A DNA stretch of 64,000 nt from Fictibacillus sp. BK138 (GTDB lineage: Bacteria > Bacillota > Bacilli > Bacillales > Fictibacillaceae): positions 2,809,589 through 2,873,588 of the forward strand of contig NZ_SGXL01000001.1 of NCBI RefSeq assembly GCF_004216955.1, read 5' to 3'. A program made the position numbers and the translations under genes. The notes below the pieces were generated by a model. That model did not search any database, was not told the DNA's origin, and saw only the letters and a list, made by a program, of their open reading frames with translations. Below are positions 24,701-32,475 of the stretch, piece by piece (position 1 is the stretch's first letter; each line of letters starts with the position of its first letter).

Positions 24701-25180
24701 ATGGCACAACCGATTACAGCTGTTAAGAAAAATGTAAAAACAGAAGAACAGATCCAGCAGGAAAAACTCGCCGAACTTCAAAGAGCATTAGCGGAAAAAG
24801 ATGCAGCCTTAACAAAGGCGCTCGATTTTATTGGAGAGCTCGATAAGATTGGCGCGTTGGAAGCGGCAAACGCCATGCTTGAAGCAAAAGACAAAATCGC
24901 CAGCATTGCACTCGGGCAGGTTTCCCGCGAACCGGTCACGAACATGATTAACAACTTGATGGGTGCGGCTGGCGTCCTTACAAAGATGGATCCCGAAGCA
25001 ACTGCGAAACTCCTCGACAGCGTCGTTTCTGGTTTGAAGCAAGGCGAAATGTTTGTGGAAAGTGAGCAAAAGATCGGAGCTTTCGATCTAGTTAAGTCTT
25101 TGAAAGACCCGGATATTAACCGTGCGATCGGCTTCGGTCTTCACTTTTTAAAAGGCATGGGGCAGGAATTGAAGAAATAA
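24701..25180 (+). CDS. DUF1641 protein, formate dehydrogenase partner (ForE/YjgD-like)
   Basis: 159 aa. Soluble helical protein beginning with a coiled-coil-like segment (EEQIQQEKLAELQRALAEKDAALTK, residues ~15-40), then the DUF1641 core LMGAAGVLTKMDPEATAKLLDSVVSGLKQGE and the C-terminal PDINRAIGFGLHFLKGMGQELKK, whose amphipathic end could touch the membrane. It follows the catalytic subunit by 15 bp with GGAGG, and an intrinsic terminator ends the operon. In characterised Bacillus systems this partner is needed for electron delivery to menaquinone (from memory). Confidence 0.88.
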   Translation: MAQPITAVKKNVKTEEQIQQEKLAELQRALAEKDAALTKALDFIGELDKIGALEAANAMLEAKDKIASIALGQVSREPVTNMINNLMGAAGVLTKMDPEATAKLLDSVVSGLKQGEMFVESEQKIGAFDLVKSLKDPDINRAIGFGLHFLKGMGQELKK

Positions 25181-25185
25181 GGTAA

Positions 25186-25219
25186 GGTGACGCTTATAAT
25201 TGGCGTCACCTTTTATTTT
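25186..25219 (+). terminator. Intrinsic terminator of the formate dehydrogenase operon
   Basis: GGTGACGC (25186-25193) pairs perfectly with GCGTCACC (25203-25210) around 9 nt, followed by TTTTATTTTA. A repeat array fills part of the gap downstream. Confidence 0.88.
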
Positions 25220-25271
25220 ATATTATTTATTCATTATTTCGATCGATACCTCTATAGGTATCAGTTCAGGG

Positions 25272-25365
25272 AATCCCACGTTAAGTAGATAAAATCCCAC
25301 GTTAAATGAATTTATTCTAACGTTAATCGAATTAATCCCACGTTATTTTAAAAATAACCACGAGT
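25272..25365. repeat. 21-bp-phased array 2, core AATCCCACGTTAA
   Basis: Five cores (three good, two decayed) with the ACG triplet at 25278, 25299, 25320, 25340 and 25360, spacings 21, 21, 20 and 20. It lies between the convergent formate dehydrogenase operon and the CPT-like gene. Array 8 at 59169 uses the reverse complement of the same 13-nt core. Confidence 0.88.
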
Positions 25366-25434
25366 CGACACACTGCGACAAAAATTACTGCTCTTCAACC
25401 CACCTTTATTTCACTCTCTTCAAGATTAAACATC

Positions 25435-25998
25435 TTAAGTACGAGTATTATCTGCATCCTTATAATAATCAATAGTTGTTTTCCAAGCTTTAGAATCCGT
25501 AATCTCTGAAATTTTTTCAACTATGGCTATAACGGCCTTTTCAATTCCTTCACACGTATCCACTTCGATATCATAAACTTCGCCCTGCTGATGCACATAG
25601 TTCAGCTGTGATGTTGCCTGTCCAACCGGCCGGTCGCCTCTTTCTTTCTCTCTTTTTTCTAGTTCATTAATTGCGCAATGAACACCAACAAAAAATACAG
25701 GATAATCATGCAAAATTTCATAGCAATCCTTCGTGGTATCTTTGTTATGTAAAATTTGATCAACGACGAGATTAACGCCTTGATCAGAGAACATCGCCAT
25801 GTTGCGATGAAAAAAATGTTCGGTTGGAACACGAATTAAATGACCGCTGTTCCGATCCTCCATCTTCTCAATAATGGTGTCAAAATCATCAATACTGAAG
25901 TGAAAATAATCCGGCAGCCTCTTCAACAATTCTTTTGCTAAGGTAGATTTCCCGGAGCTGGATACCCCGTTTAATAGGATGATCTTTCCTTTATTCAT
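25435..25998 (-). CDS. P-loop kinase, chloramphenicol phosphotransferase-like
   Basis: 187 aa. Walker A is LLNGVSSSGKSTLAKELL near the N-terminus, followed by FHFSIDDFD and the Walker-B-like region VNLVVDQILHNKD. FFVGVHCAINELEKREKERGDRPVGQA is characteristic of the CPT/AAA_33 P-loop kinase group, including Streptomyces chloramphenicol phosphotransferase. Most Bacillus members have no shown link to chloramphenicol, so resistance should not be assumed. Its first codons overlap the end of the upstream small membrane gene by 8 bp, indicating coupling. Confidence 0.82.
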   Translation of the reverse strand: MNKGKIILLNGVSSSGKSTLAKELLKRLPDYFHFSIDDFDTIIEKMEDRNSGHLIRVPTEHFFHRNMAMFSDQGVNLVVDQILHNKDTTKDCYEILHDYPVFFVGVHCAINELEKREKERGDRPVGQATSQLNYVHQQGEVYDIEVDTCEGIEKAVIAIVEKISEITDSKAWKTTIDYYKDADNTRT

Positions 25999-26173
25999 CT
26001 CGTTTACCCCATTTGAATCCTTCTATTTTGATCACTTTATTGCTGGTTTTTAAATGCTCGTTTAATTTTTTTATTTCCTCTGTCTGATTTAATATATTGT
26101 TGTTAACTTTTCTGATCGCATCGTAAATGGCAAACAATGCTGTAAAAATCAATATTAAAAGTAAGAAGTCCAC
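25991..26173 (-). CDS. Small single-span membrane protein
   Basis: 60 aa from the GTG at 26173, chosen because AAGCGGG lies 7 nt upstream; a longer ATG form from 26191 is possible. MDFLLLILIFTALFAIYDAIRK is a membrane helix, followed by a charged helical tail (NNNILNQTEEIKKLNEHLKTSN). It resembles the 43-aa product at 40047-40178 in layout and wording (MDF, hydrophobic run, FD/YD, RKxN, Q-x-E-x-I). The 8-bp overlap with the kinase gene suggests translational coupling. Function unknown. Confidence 0.65.
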   Translation of the reverse strand: MDFLLLILIFTALFAIYDAIRKVNNNILNQTEEIKKLNEHLKTSNKVIKIEGFKWGKRDE

Positions 26174-26197
26174 ATCATTACCCGCTTTCATTTAGTC

Positions 26198-26620
26198 TCA
26201 GCTATTATATTTTTCCGGCAGAAGCTCCTTCACATTACATTTTACAATCTGCCCTTGATACGGCAAAATCACCATCGTATCCTGTCCATAGTCACTGATC
26301 AATTCACGGCACATTCCACATGGTGCGACGACCCAGCATTTTTCTATATCCTCGTGCGGGTGAGGATGTGCAACAGCTACAATCGTTTCGATATCATGAT
26401 CGCCTTCAGATATGGATTTCCCTAGCGCTATCGCTTCACCGCAAACGGCAATTCTGCCTACGTTTGCCTCTAAGTGAACACCCGCATGAATTCTACCTGA
26501 TTTTGTGCGGACTGCCGCTCCAATGTGATGCTTACCGTATATGTAATTTTTTTCGATGACTTGTTCAGCTGCACGAATGAGCTCGTGATCTCTTTCTTCC
26601 AAATCTATTACTCTCAGCAT
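26198..26620 (-). CDS. Cytidine deaminase-like protein
   Basis: 140 aa from the ATG at 26620 (AGGAGAG 5 nt upstream; earlier in-frame starts lack a site). The zinc and proton-shuttle motif is CGEAIALG, preceded by GVHLEANVGR, and the second zinc motif is VVAPCGMCRELI, the usual C-x-E plus P-C-x-x-C of the cytidine deaminase superfamily. The form GKHHIGAAVRTKSG resembles the blasticidin-S/cytidine deaminase branch. It would hydrolyse cytidine or a related aminated heterocycle in the cytosol. It is followed by the small membrane and kinase genes. Confidence 0.87.
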   Translation of the reverse strand: MLRVIDLEERDHELIRAAEQVIEKNYIYGKHHIGAAVRTKSGRIHAGVHLEANVGRIAVCGEAIALGKSISEGDHDIETIVAVAHPHPHEDIEKCWVVAPCGMCRELISDYGQDTMVILPYQGQIVKCNVKELLPEKYNS

Positions 26621-26689
26621 TTTATCTCTCCTGTTCATAGGAAGAGGTGAGCTATAACGCCCACCTTCATTTCCCACATTTTGTTAAAT

Positions 26690-26782
26690 TATGTGATGAC
26701 CCTTAATTTTTATGTGATATTGCGACTTTTTTATGTGATTGACCGCAGAATTTATGTGATGAGCCGCTAAAATTATGCGATC
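26690..26782. repeat. 21-bp-phased array 3, core TATGTGAT
   Basis: Five cores start at 26690, 26711, 26732, 26753 and 26774, all exactly 21 bp apart (last core TATGCGAT), with 13-nt spacers of unrelated sequence ending in A/T runs. It lies between the deaminase start and the stop of the GNAT gene (26804), all on the minus strand. Confidence 0.92.
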
Positions 26783-26803
26783 AGACGAAAAAATGATGGG
26801 AGA

Positions 26804-27361
26804 TTAAGATTCATATTGAAATTCTTCTCTTAATAACCCCATCACGATGGTGTCATAGTACTTTCCATCGATAAAAGTATCTTCTCTCAGACGTCCTTCG
26901 ACCACAAAACCGCATTTTTCATAGGAACGGACTGCACGCGTGTTTCCGCTCCACGTATCCAGTTGAATTCTTCTTAAATTCATCGTCTTAAACAGATAGT
27001 TGATTAAAGCTTTAAGGGCATCTGTTCCATAGCCCTTGCCCCACAGCTCTTTTTCTCCAATCCCAAGACCGACTACGCACCGTCTTGAAACAATATCAAG
27101 ATTCCGATACCCGATCGAACCAATATGCCTGGCATCTTCTCCAAGTGTATAAATCGAGAATTCTCCTACTTCCCGTTTATCGATGTTCCTAATATCTTTC
27201 TCATAGCTTGCTTCTAGTTGTTCGAGCGGTACATGACTATACCGATATAGACCCGAACCCGCATCAAATCGTGCCGTTTCTTCGTCATTGCGCCAATGGT
27301 ACGATCGCTTATGATCTTCTAATGATACCGGTCGCAACTCTACTTTTTTCCCTGTAATCAT
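26804..27361 (-). CDS. GNAT acetyltransferase, SpeG/RimJ-like
   Basis: 185 aa. KVELRPVSLEDHKRSYHWRND at the start, GLGIGEKELWGKGYGTDALKALINYLFKTMNLRRIQLDTWSGN in the acetyl-CoA region (residues ~95-137), and SYEKCGFVVEGRLREDTFIDGKYYDTIVM at the end are typical of RimJ/RimL and spermidine acetyltransferase-like GNATs. No terminator follows the stop; a phased array begins 22 bp downstream. Substrate not determinable. Confidence 0.9.
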   Translation of the reverse strand: MITGKKVELRPVSLEDHKRSYHWRNDEETARFDAGSGLYRYSHVPLEQLEASYEKDIRNIDKREVGEFSIYTLGEDARHIGSIGYRNLDIVSRRCVVGLGIGEKELWGKGYGTDALKALINYLFKTMNLRRIQLDTWSGNTRAVRSYEKCGFVVEGRLREDTFIDGKYYDTIVMGLLREEFQYES

Positions 27362-27459
27362 GGGGGTGATCCCTTCTTTCCGTTTGTATTCTATTAAACT
27401 TCTTTTGATAAAATCCAGTTACGTGTACCAAAGGCATCACCCCTCTCACTCTCAATCTT

Positions 27460-28317
27460 TTATTTTAAAAACGGTCTGATCTTTGGAAAAATTTTTACCG
27501 CCGTATTGTAAAAGACATCCTCATGATGCTCTTCTGGTATGATCTCTTTTACAAAATCGATGTACGGCTGGATTGGCACGAGCGGCCAGTCTGTTCCGAA
27601 CAAAAACTTTTCATAGTTATCTGTAAAAGTCAGTGCATGCTTCAGGTGGTTAAAGAACCGCGGTGAATCTTTGTATCTATTAATATCTTCTCTCGTTCCG
27701 ACGACCAGTCCGGAAAGGTCCGCATACATGTTGCGATTCTTGTAAACAACCTCTGCTCCGTCCAGTGTCCAAGGATCACCGAAATGAGCCATCATAAAAT
27801 TTACATCGCGGTGCATCACCGCTACTTCATCCAGTGTTAACGGATGTGAATACTTCAGCAATCCACGCTCTGAATACGTGTCCCCCGTGTGAAAAACAAC
27901 CGGCAGATTGAATTTCGCAGCAAGCTTATACACCGGCTGGTAAACTTCATCATACGCATAGAATGGATAATAGCCTAAGTAGATTTTCAATCCGACTACT
28001 TCCGGCTTTTGCACCGTTTCTTCAAGATCTGCTAGTTCCTTTTCACCTAAATGATGCGGATTGATGCCTGCACAGTACACAACATTTTCAGGAATTCTCT
28101 CTTCTAGATCGATTCCCATCGGTGTAGCCGTCAAGGGGTCCGGAAACCCCTCAACTTCTTTCTCAGTCAATCCCATCGCAATTCCAAGCACTACGTTCGC
28201 TTCTTCATACTCTTTTATAATTCCGTCATAGGAATAGTCCAGTTTGGACAGGTTGATTGCCGTGTGTTTGAAGCTTTCAATGTTTGAATAATGCATGTGT
28301 GCGTCGATGATTTTCAT
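27460..28317 (-). CDS. Amidohydrolase-family (amidohydrolase_2) metal hydrolase
   Basis: 285 aa TIM-barrel protein. MKIIDAHMHY gives the H-x-H metal pair; GLKIYLGYYPFYAYDEVYQPVYKLA carries a Lys typical of the fold; HTGD, MMAHFGD and FLFGTDWPLVPIQPYIDF give the other metal ligands and the catalytic Asp. Members decarboxylate or hydrolyse small ring compounds. It lies 21 bp downstream of the very large GNAT-fusion gene and is probably co-transcribed with it, so both may work on one unknown substrate. AAAGGAGAG precedes the ATG. Confidence 0.88.
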   Translation of the reverse strand: MKIIDAHMHYSNIESFKHTAINLSKLDYSYDGIIKEYEEANVVLGIAMGLTEKEVEGFPDPLTATPMGIDLEERIPENVVYCAGINPHHLGEKELADLEETVQKPEVVGLKIYLGYYPFYAYDEVYQPVYKLAAKFNLPVVFHTGDTYSERGLLKYSHPLTLDEVAVMHRDVNFMMAHFGDPWTLDGAEVVYKNRNMYADLSGLVVGTREDINRYKDSPRFFNHLKHALTFTDNYEKFLFGTDWPLVPIQPYIDFVKEIIPEEHHEDVFYNTAVKIFPKIRPFLK

Positions 28318-28338
28318 GGATTCTCTCCTTTGTCGATG

Positions 28339-31300
28339 TTAGCAAAAACGGATCTTCTTTAAATCTTCTAAAGCGGTGTCTGGAACTACCTTGTTGTTGA
28401 ACAGATAGAACACAGGCGCTGTAAAATGATTAGAGCCATGTGCTAAGTGAAGTTTCTCAGCATACCCTAGCTCAATCACTTCTTTGTTGATATAAGAATC
28501 CACAAATGTGGCGTTTTTATTAGCTACAATCTGAAGCAGATTCTCATGATCATCACTGCCGAATACAACGCTTCGGTCAACGGTCATCTCCTGTTCTCCT
28601 TTTCCCCCATAAACCATCGCCCATTCACCTGATTCACTCTGGAAACTCGCCCAGTTCTTTGTAAGTTCTGGTCCTGGATTTAAGAAGCATCCGGTATAGA
28701 AATTCTTGCCCTGCAGATAACTTCCCATCGTTTGAACAATTTCTGTAGTGTGGCCAAGAACGGGAACCCCCGGCAGCATTAAGAAATACTTATGGATCTC
28801 AAGCCCCCTAAAAGTTTCATGCTTTTCGTATCTTGTGGATATCTTCAAGCCCTTCCACAGGTTTCCTTTGCTGTCCTCTTTCTCAGCAAACGCCACGGTA
28901 CTTTCCTCTTTCAAAAGAGAGTTCAGACTCGTGCCTTCAACAAGACCAGCGATTCCTCCAAACCATGGATTCCACCACGATTTTGGAGCAGGCTTAGGAA
29001 ATGGTGAGTCCATCCATTCCTGACCTTTATACGTTAGAGAAAACAAACTCGGTGCAAATTGGCCAGAAGCTGAAATCTTCATTTCACCATTTTCTGCAGA
29101 CAAAACTTCTAAATCACTCTTCATGCTTTTCTCGAAAAGAACCGGTGTTTCCTTCGTGACAAAAGCCGCAGTTTGACGCGTAATATCGACTGAATCCAAA
29201 CTCATTTTGGATGTTAGTACATGAACCGCTTCATCAGCAGCTAGCGGAATATTAAACGATGCACTCGTCATTTCCTCATCTGAAGCGAACAAGTGGCTTT
29301 GCAGAATTTCATCATCCCTCTTCATTTCAATCATGCCGTTAAAGAACGCTGATTTATAATCTTTAACCGATGCCTTTACTTCAGTCCCGCTCACAAACGG
29401 GTTCCCATCATTTACGGAAAAAGTCATATGGTTCGTAAGGCTCGCAGCAGGCATGTTGCTCTTTTGCACCGCGTACTCGCGGAAAGACTGCCAGTCATGG
29501 AACGCACCGATTGAAAACACAACCGGTTTTGTCTGTACCGTTTGATGTGGAGTCAATTTTCCTAAGTTATGTTCAAGATACATAAACCATGATGAAAAAT
29601 GAATGCTTTCATCTTTTGACCATGCGATCCCTCGAGGATTGTTCTGTCCTCTTAAGAAGATCCAGTTTTCAGAAAGGTTCTGGCTTTTCCAATAATCCAG
29701 AAAAGATCCCATCGAATCGTTAAGTTCCACGATTTCTCCCTCATACGGTATTACCGCTCGCTCTAAAAGACGGCTAAAAATCGGATTGTTCAGCCAAACT
29801 TCTTCCGTTGTTTCCGTGTCTTCTGTATTCGTGACCTCGTAATGCTGCTCAACCAAACCTTCACTGTACAATTTCACAATGGAAGCAAGCTCAAGACCTG
29901 GAAAAGCATTTGAACGATAAACAGCTTTCATCCCAGCGTATCCATCTTCCAAAATCGGCTCCACCCGCAGAGGACGAATACGTGACAGTTCCTCTGAGAA
30001 TGGTTTGCCGAGCTTCGGACACATCAATGCCAGTTTATAGTCTTTACTTCCTTTACCAGGCTTGATCCAGTTGTTGAACTTCTCATGAATTAAATGATAT
30101 TGACTGTTGTACACGTGATAATAATCATCACATTCACCAGCAAATTTCGTACCGATTCCTTTGAAGGCAGTTCCTATTTTTTTGGAGAAAACAACAGAGC
30201 TGCAATCCTTTTTCGCAGCTGTAATCTCAAGGTCAGCTGAATAGAATCCATGGTTCATCAATGTAAAATTCACAGGTACAGATTGTTTTGTTTTCGGTGC
30301 TAACGTAATAGAGAATTTGCGGTTTTCCATATTGATTAATTCTGACTCAGGAAGCTCAAAGGAAAACACAGCGTCTTCATTAAAATTGTTTTCTAGATCC
30401 ATATAAAAAGTTGATGAATTTCCTGTAAACGTCAATGCATCAGAAAGTTTGCAGCTCAAATTTAATGGGAACTTAGGTCTGATTCCGACTTTAAATAATG
30501 CTTTTTTCCCGTTGATTGTCAGCATGGCGGATACAGTTGGATGTGTCCGCCAAACGCTCTGTTCTTCATCGATCGGATTTACTGTAAAAGGCACTTCAAT
30601 GATGTCTTCACCTTTTACTGTTGTTTCCTTAGAGACCAGAAACTCGATATTTTTGTCGTTCATCCCTTCGATCGCTACCGTTAATGGTTTACCCGACTTA
30701 TTGATAACACGATATTGGATTTTATATTCTGAACCAAATACAAGATTGAAGTCCTCAACTGCAGCAGAGATCAGATAGTCGTCCGTTTCGATTAAACGGA
30801 GTCCCCTGCCAAAACGTTCAAACTCCATTCTTAATTTCTCTTGGTTCTTCGTTTCCCAGGAGTACTCATAATAATGGAAGTCATTTTCCTTATTTCCATC
30901 AGGTACTACTTCAATCTTACGGGTGCTGCTTTCATACCAGTTCACTTTATTGAAAAAATCTGCGATTGCCTCGGTCTGCATAACCGACGGCATGAAGTTC
31001 ATGAGGTGTGTTGTATCATCACGATCTTCCCAAAAGAATCCGCATTTTTTATAAAGCGGAACAGCTTTTGTATTACCTGGCCATGTGTAAAGGTCGAGAC
31101 GCGGCCACTTCATTTCAATCGCTCTCTCAAGCGCTTTTAAGACAAGCTTCTTCCCGATCTTTTTTCCATGGTAATCTCCACTTACGTTTAAAAGCGGAAT
31201 ATAAAGCGCTCCTTCATCTTCACGGTACTCCCCAAGGCTGCAATAACCGACGACCTTATCGCCATCAAGAGCCAAATATAGATGTAAGTTTGTTGAGTTC

Positions 31301-31458
31301 GCTTCTTGTTTTAAGACTTGTTCTTCTGTTCTGATCGTGTTGCCACCGCCCCAGCCGTCACGACTGTTGTTCCACATTTCAGCGACTCTTCCTGCATAGC
31401 TCGGATCATATTCTACGATTGTAATTTGATCGATTACTGATTGTTTTATTACTTCCAT
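28339..31458 (-). CDS. 1039-aa fusion: N-terminal GNAT plus large beta-rich domains of unknown function
   Basis: Residues ~10-150 are a GNAT domain (VVGYCSLGEYREDEGALYIPLLNVSGDYHGKKIGKKLVLKALE with the acetyl-CoA loop, then GNTKAVPLYKKCGFFWED). Residues ~170-1039 have no signal peptide or membrane segment and look beta-rich: Ig-like stretches (FTGNSSTFYMDLENNF; TLAPKTKQSVPVNFTL) and, toward the C-terminus, sugar-mutarotase-like wording (GLEIHKYFLMLPGVPVLGHTTEI). I do not recognise these domains. Alone a GNAT is ~150 aa, so this is an extreme fusion. GGAGG precedes the ATG. It heads an operon with the amidohydrolase; function unknown. Confidence 0.85.
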   Translation of the reverse strand: MEVIKQSVIDQITIVEYDPSYAGRVAEMWNNSRDGWGGGNTIRTEEQVLKQEANSTNLHLYLALDGDKVVGYCSLGEYREDEGALYIPLLNVSGDYHGKKIGKKLVLKALERAIEMKWPRLDLYTWPGNTKAVPLYKKCGFFWEDRDDTTHLMNFMPSVMQTEAIADFFNKVNWYESSTRKIEVVPDGNKENDFHYYEYSWETKNQEKLRMEFERFGRGLRLIETDDYLISAAVEDFNLVFGSEYKIQYRVINKSGKPLTVAIEGMNDKNIEFLVSKETTVKGEDIIEVPFTVNPIDEEQSVWRTHPTVSAMLTINGKKALFKVGIRPKFPLNLSCKLSDALTFTGNSSTFYMDLENNFNEDAVFSFELPESELINMENRKFSITLAPKTKQSVPVNFTLMNHGFYSADLEITAAKKDCSSVVFSKKIGTAFKGIGTKFAGECDDYYHVYNSQYHLIHEKFNNWIKPGKGSKDYKLALMCPKLGKPFSEELSRIRPLRVEPILEDGYAGMKAVYRSNAFPGLELASIVKLYSEGLVEQHYEVTNTEDTETTEEVWLNNPIFSRLLERAVIPYEGEIVELNDSMGSFLDYWKSQNLSENWIFLRGQNNPRGIAWSKDESIHFSSWFMYLEHNLGKLTPHQTVQTKPVVFSIGAFHDWQSFREYAVQKSNMPAASLTNHMTFSVNDGNPFVSGTEVKASVKDYKSAFFNGMIEMKRDDEILQSHLFASDEEMTSASFNIPLAADEAVHVLTSKMSLDSVDITRQTAAFVTKETPVLFEKSMKSDLEVLSAENGEMKISASGQFAPSLFSLTYKGQEWMDSPFPKPAPKSWWNPWFGGIAGLVEGTSLNSLLKEESTVAFAEKEDSKGNLWKGLKISTRYEKHETFRGLEIHKYFLMLPGVPVLGHTTEIVQTMGSYLQGKNFYTGCFLNPGPELTKNWASFQSESGEWAMVYGGKGEQEMTVDRSVVFGSDDHENLLQIVANKNATFVDSYINKEVIELGYAEKLHLAHGSNHFTAPVFYLFNNKVVPDTALEDLKKIRFC

Positions 31459-31598
31459 CCTTGTTGCCTCCAGTCGTTTTTTAATCTAGTGTTCTAGCGA
31501 TTCCACCTTTTATCACGCGATTTTCTGAACTGTATCATCGTCAGCACTCCTTTTTGTTAGTTAAGGCTGTTTTCGTTTCTCTGCTGCTCTTGAAAGTA

Positions 31599-31822
31599 GT
31601 TGATTTCCGTTACAGGATGCTCGCTTTCCGCGGGGTGTGCGGTGAGCCTCCTCTGCGCTTTGCGCCGTTAGGAGTCTCATATTCGGAAGGAGTTGGTGTG
31701 CTCCTGCGTCTAAAAGTAAATCCTGACGAAGTGTATTCCTCGTCGCATGCCTTGCAAGAAGTAGACTCAGGTAGTTGGCACACTAATCCCGCAGGAGTCT
31801 CGCACCCTCCACTCTAATCAAC
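31599..31822. repeat. Bacillaceae-type intergenic repeat with GTTGATT/AATCAAC ends
   Basis: The ends GTTGATT and AATCAAC are exact inverted repeats. Inside are blocks I recognise from a widespread Bacillaceae intergenic repeat: CGCTTTCCGCGGGG, GCGGTGAGCCTCCTC, GCGCTTTGCGCC, and CCCGCAGGAGTCTCG. The usual copy, as I recall, is about 130 bp; here about 90 bp of unrelated DNA sits in the middle. It encodes no protein. The flanking stretch from 31459 to 31598 shows nothing. Confidence 0.8.
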
Positions 31823-31884
31823 TTACCTATGGAGTCAATCTCAAAAATTCCATAATAGACAACACTATAGAAAACAGCCAAAAT

Positions 31885-31912
31885 AAAAAAGGCCATCAGA
31901 ATGCTGATGACC
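31885..31912 (-). terminator. Second intrinsic terminator of the 26-codon unit
   Basis: Minus-strand GGTCATCAG and CTGATGGCC pair around 4 nt, followed by TTTTTTATTTT. It backs up the terminator at 31938. Confidence 0.82.
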
Positions 31913-31937
31913 TTTTGTGTGCACTAAAAAAATGCAC

Positions 31938-31971
31938 AAAAAGGCCCCAGAATGCATACACATCCCGGGGC
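31938..31971 (-). terminator. Intrinsic terminator of the 26-codon gene
   Basis: Minus-strand GCCCCGG and CTGGGGC pair (one G-U pair) around a 14-nt loop, then TTTTT, 21 bp after the stop codon. Confidence 0.8.
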
Positions 31972-31991
31972 TCCGATTCACGTAATTAAAA

Positions 31992-32072
31992 TTAAACGGA
32001 TTCCATAAAGAAGGTTGTGTATTGGACGTTACATTTAATTGTTTTCATTGCTTCAAAATTAAATTGAATCAT
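31992..32072 (-). CDS. 26-aa microprotein with its own promoter, ribosome site and terminators
   Basis: ATG at 32072 preceded by AAGGAGG (32087-32081) with ideal 8-nt spacing. The product begins MIQFNFEAMKTIKC and ends TTFFMESV, with one Cys and no membrane helix or signal peptide. A SigA promoter lies 44 bp upstream and two terminators follow, so this is a complete tiny transcription unit. I do not recognise the family. It could be a signalling or regulatory peptide, a small structural protein, or the visible part of a regulatory RNA. The coding call rests on the ribosome site, not on similarity. Confidence 0.6.
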   Translation of the reverse strand: MIQFNFEAMKTIKCNVQYTTFFMESV

Positions 32073-32115
32073 GTCCAACGCCTCCTTCATTTGAAATATT
32101 TTCCTTACCTTAGAT

Positions 32116-32144
32116 ATTGTAATTCACATGGGTAAAAAAGTAAA
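32116..32144 (-). promoter_or_regulatory. SigA promoter of the 26-codon unit
   Basis: Minus-strand TTTACT (32144-32139), 17 bp, TACAAT (32121-32116), with TGTG a few bases before the -10. The predicted leader is about 36 nt. Confidence 0.7.
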
Positions 32145-32220
32145 TAAATTTTTCAGAAATTTTTAAATTATTTGCTATTATCTAAAAAATGGAGTGAATT
32201 GATTTTCCTTTCTATAACGG

Positions 32221-32395
32221 TTCATAGACAGTTCGGTTTGACTCATAGGGCACTCCTTTTGGCTTATAGAAATCCGTTTGGTTCATAGAGCTTTTATTTT
32301 GACTCATAGATTCCTAAATATGACTCATTGAGGATCTAGTTAAGTTCATAGACCTTATGTTTCGGCTCATAGACCATACTAAAGGCTTTTAGAAA
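32221..32395. repeat. 21-bp-phased array 4, core TCATAGA (nine units)
   Basis: The C of the CATAG core falls at 32223, 32244, 32265, 32284, 32305, 32326, 32347, 32368 and 32388, spacings 21, 21, 19, 21, 21, 21, 21 and 20. Cores read (G)xxTCATAGA with single changes; spacers are unrelated AT-rich DNA. It lies downstream of the SMP-30 gene (stop 32476) and upstream of the microprotein promoter. The remainder of 32396-32475 shows nothing else. Confidence 0.9.
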
Positions 32396-32475
32396 GTTAA
32401 AAAGCCAACAAGGTTAAACAGCAAAAGTATCTGCCGCCGGTCACCTTATTGACTCCTTATAAAATAATTTAGTTT

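Noticed and set aside
22437..24781. Several long antisense and shifted ORFs within the formate dehydrogenase gene
   Set aside because: They are shadows of a 978-codon gene whose own frame has full motif support.
25435..25998. Chloramphenicol resistance gene
   Set aside because: The CPT-like P-loop family is broad; nothing in sequence or context shows that this kinase acts on chloramphenicol.
31554..31817. 87-residue plus-strand ORF
   Set aside because: It lies inside the GC-richer Bacillaceae intergenic repeat and has no ribosome site.
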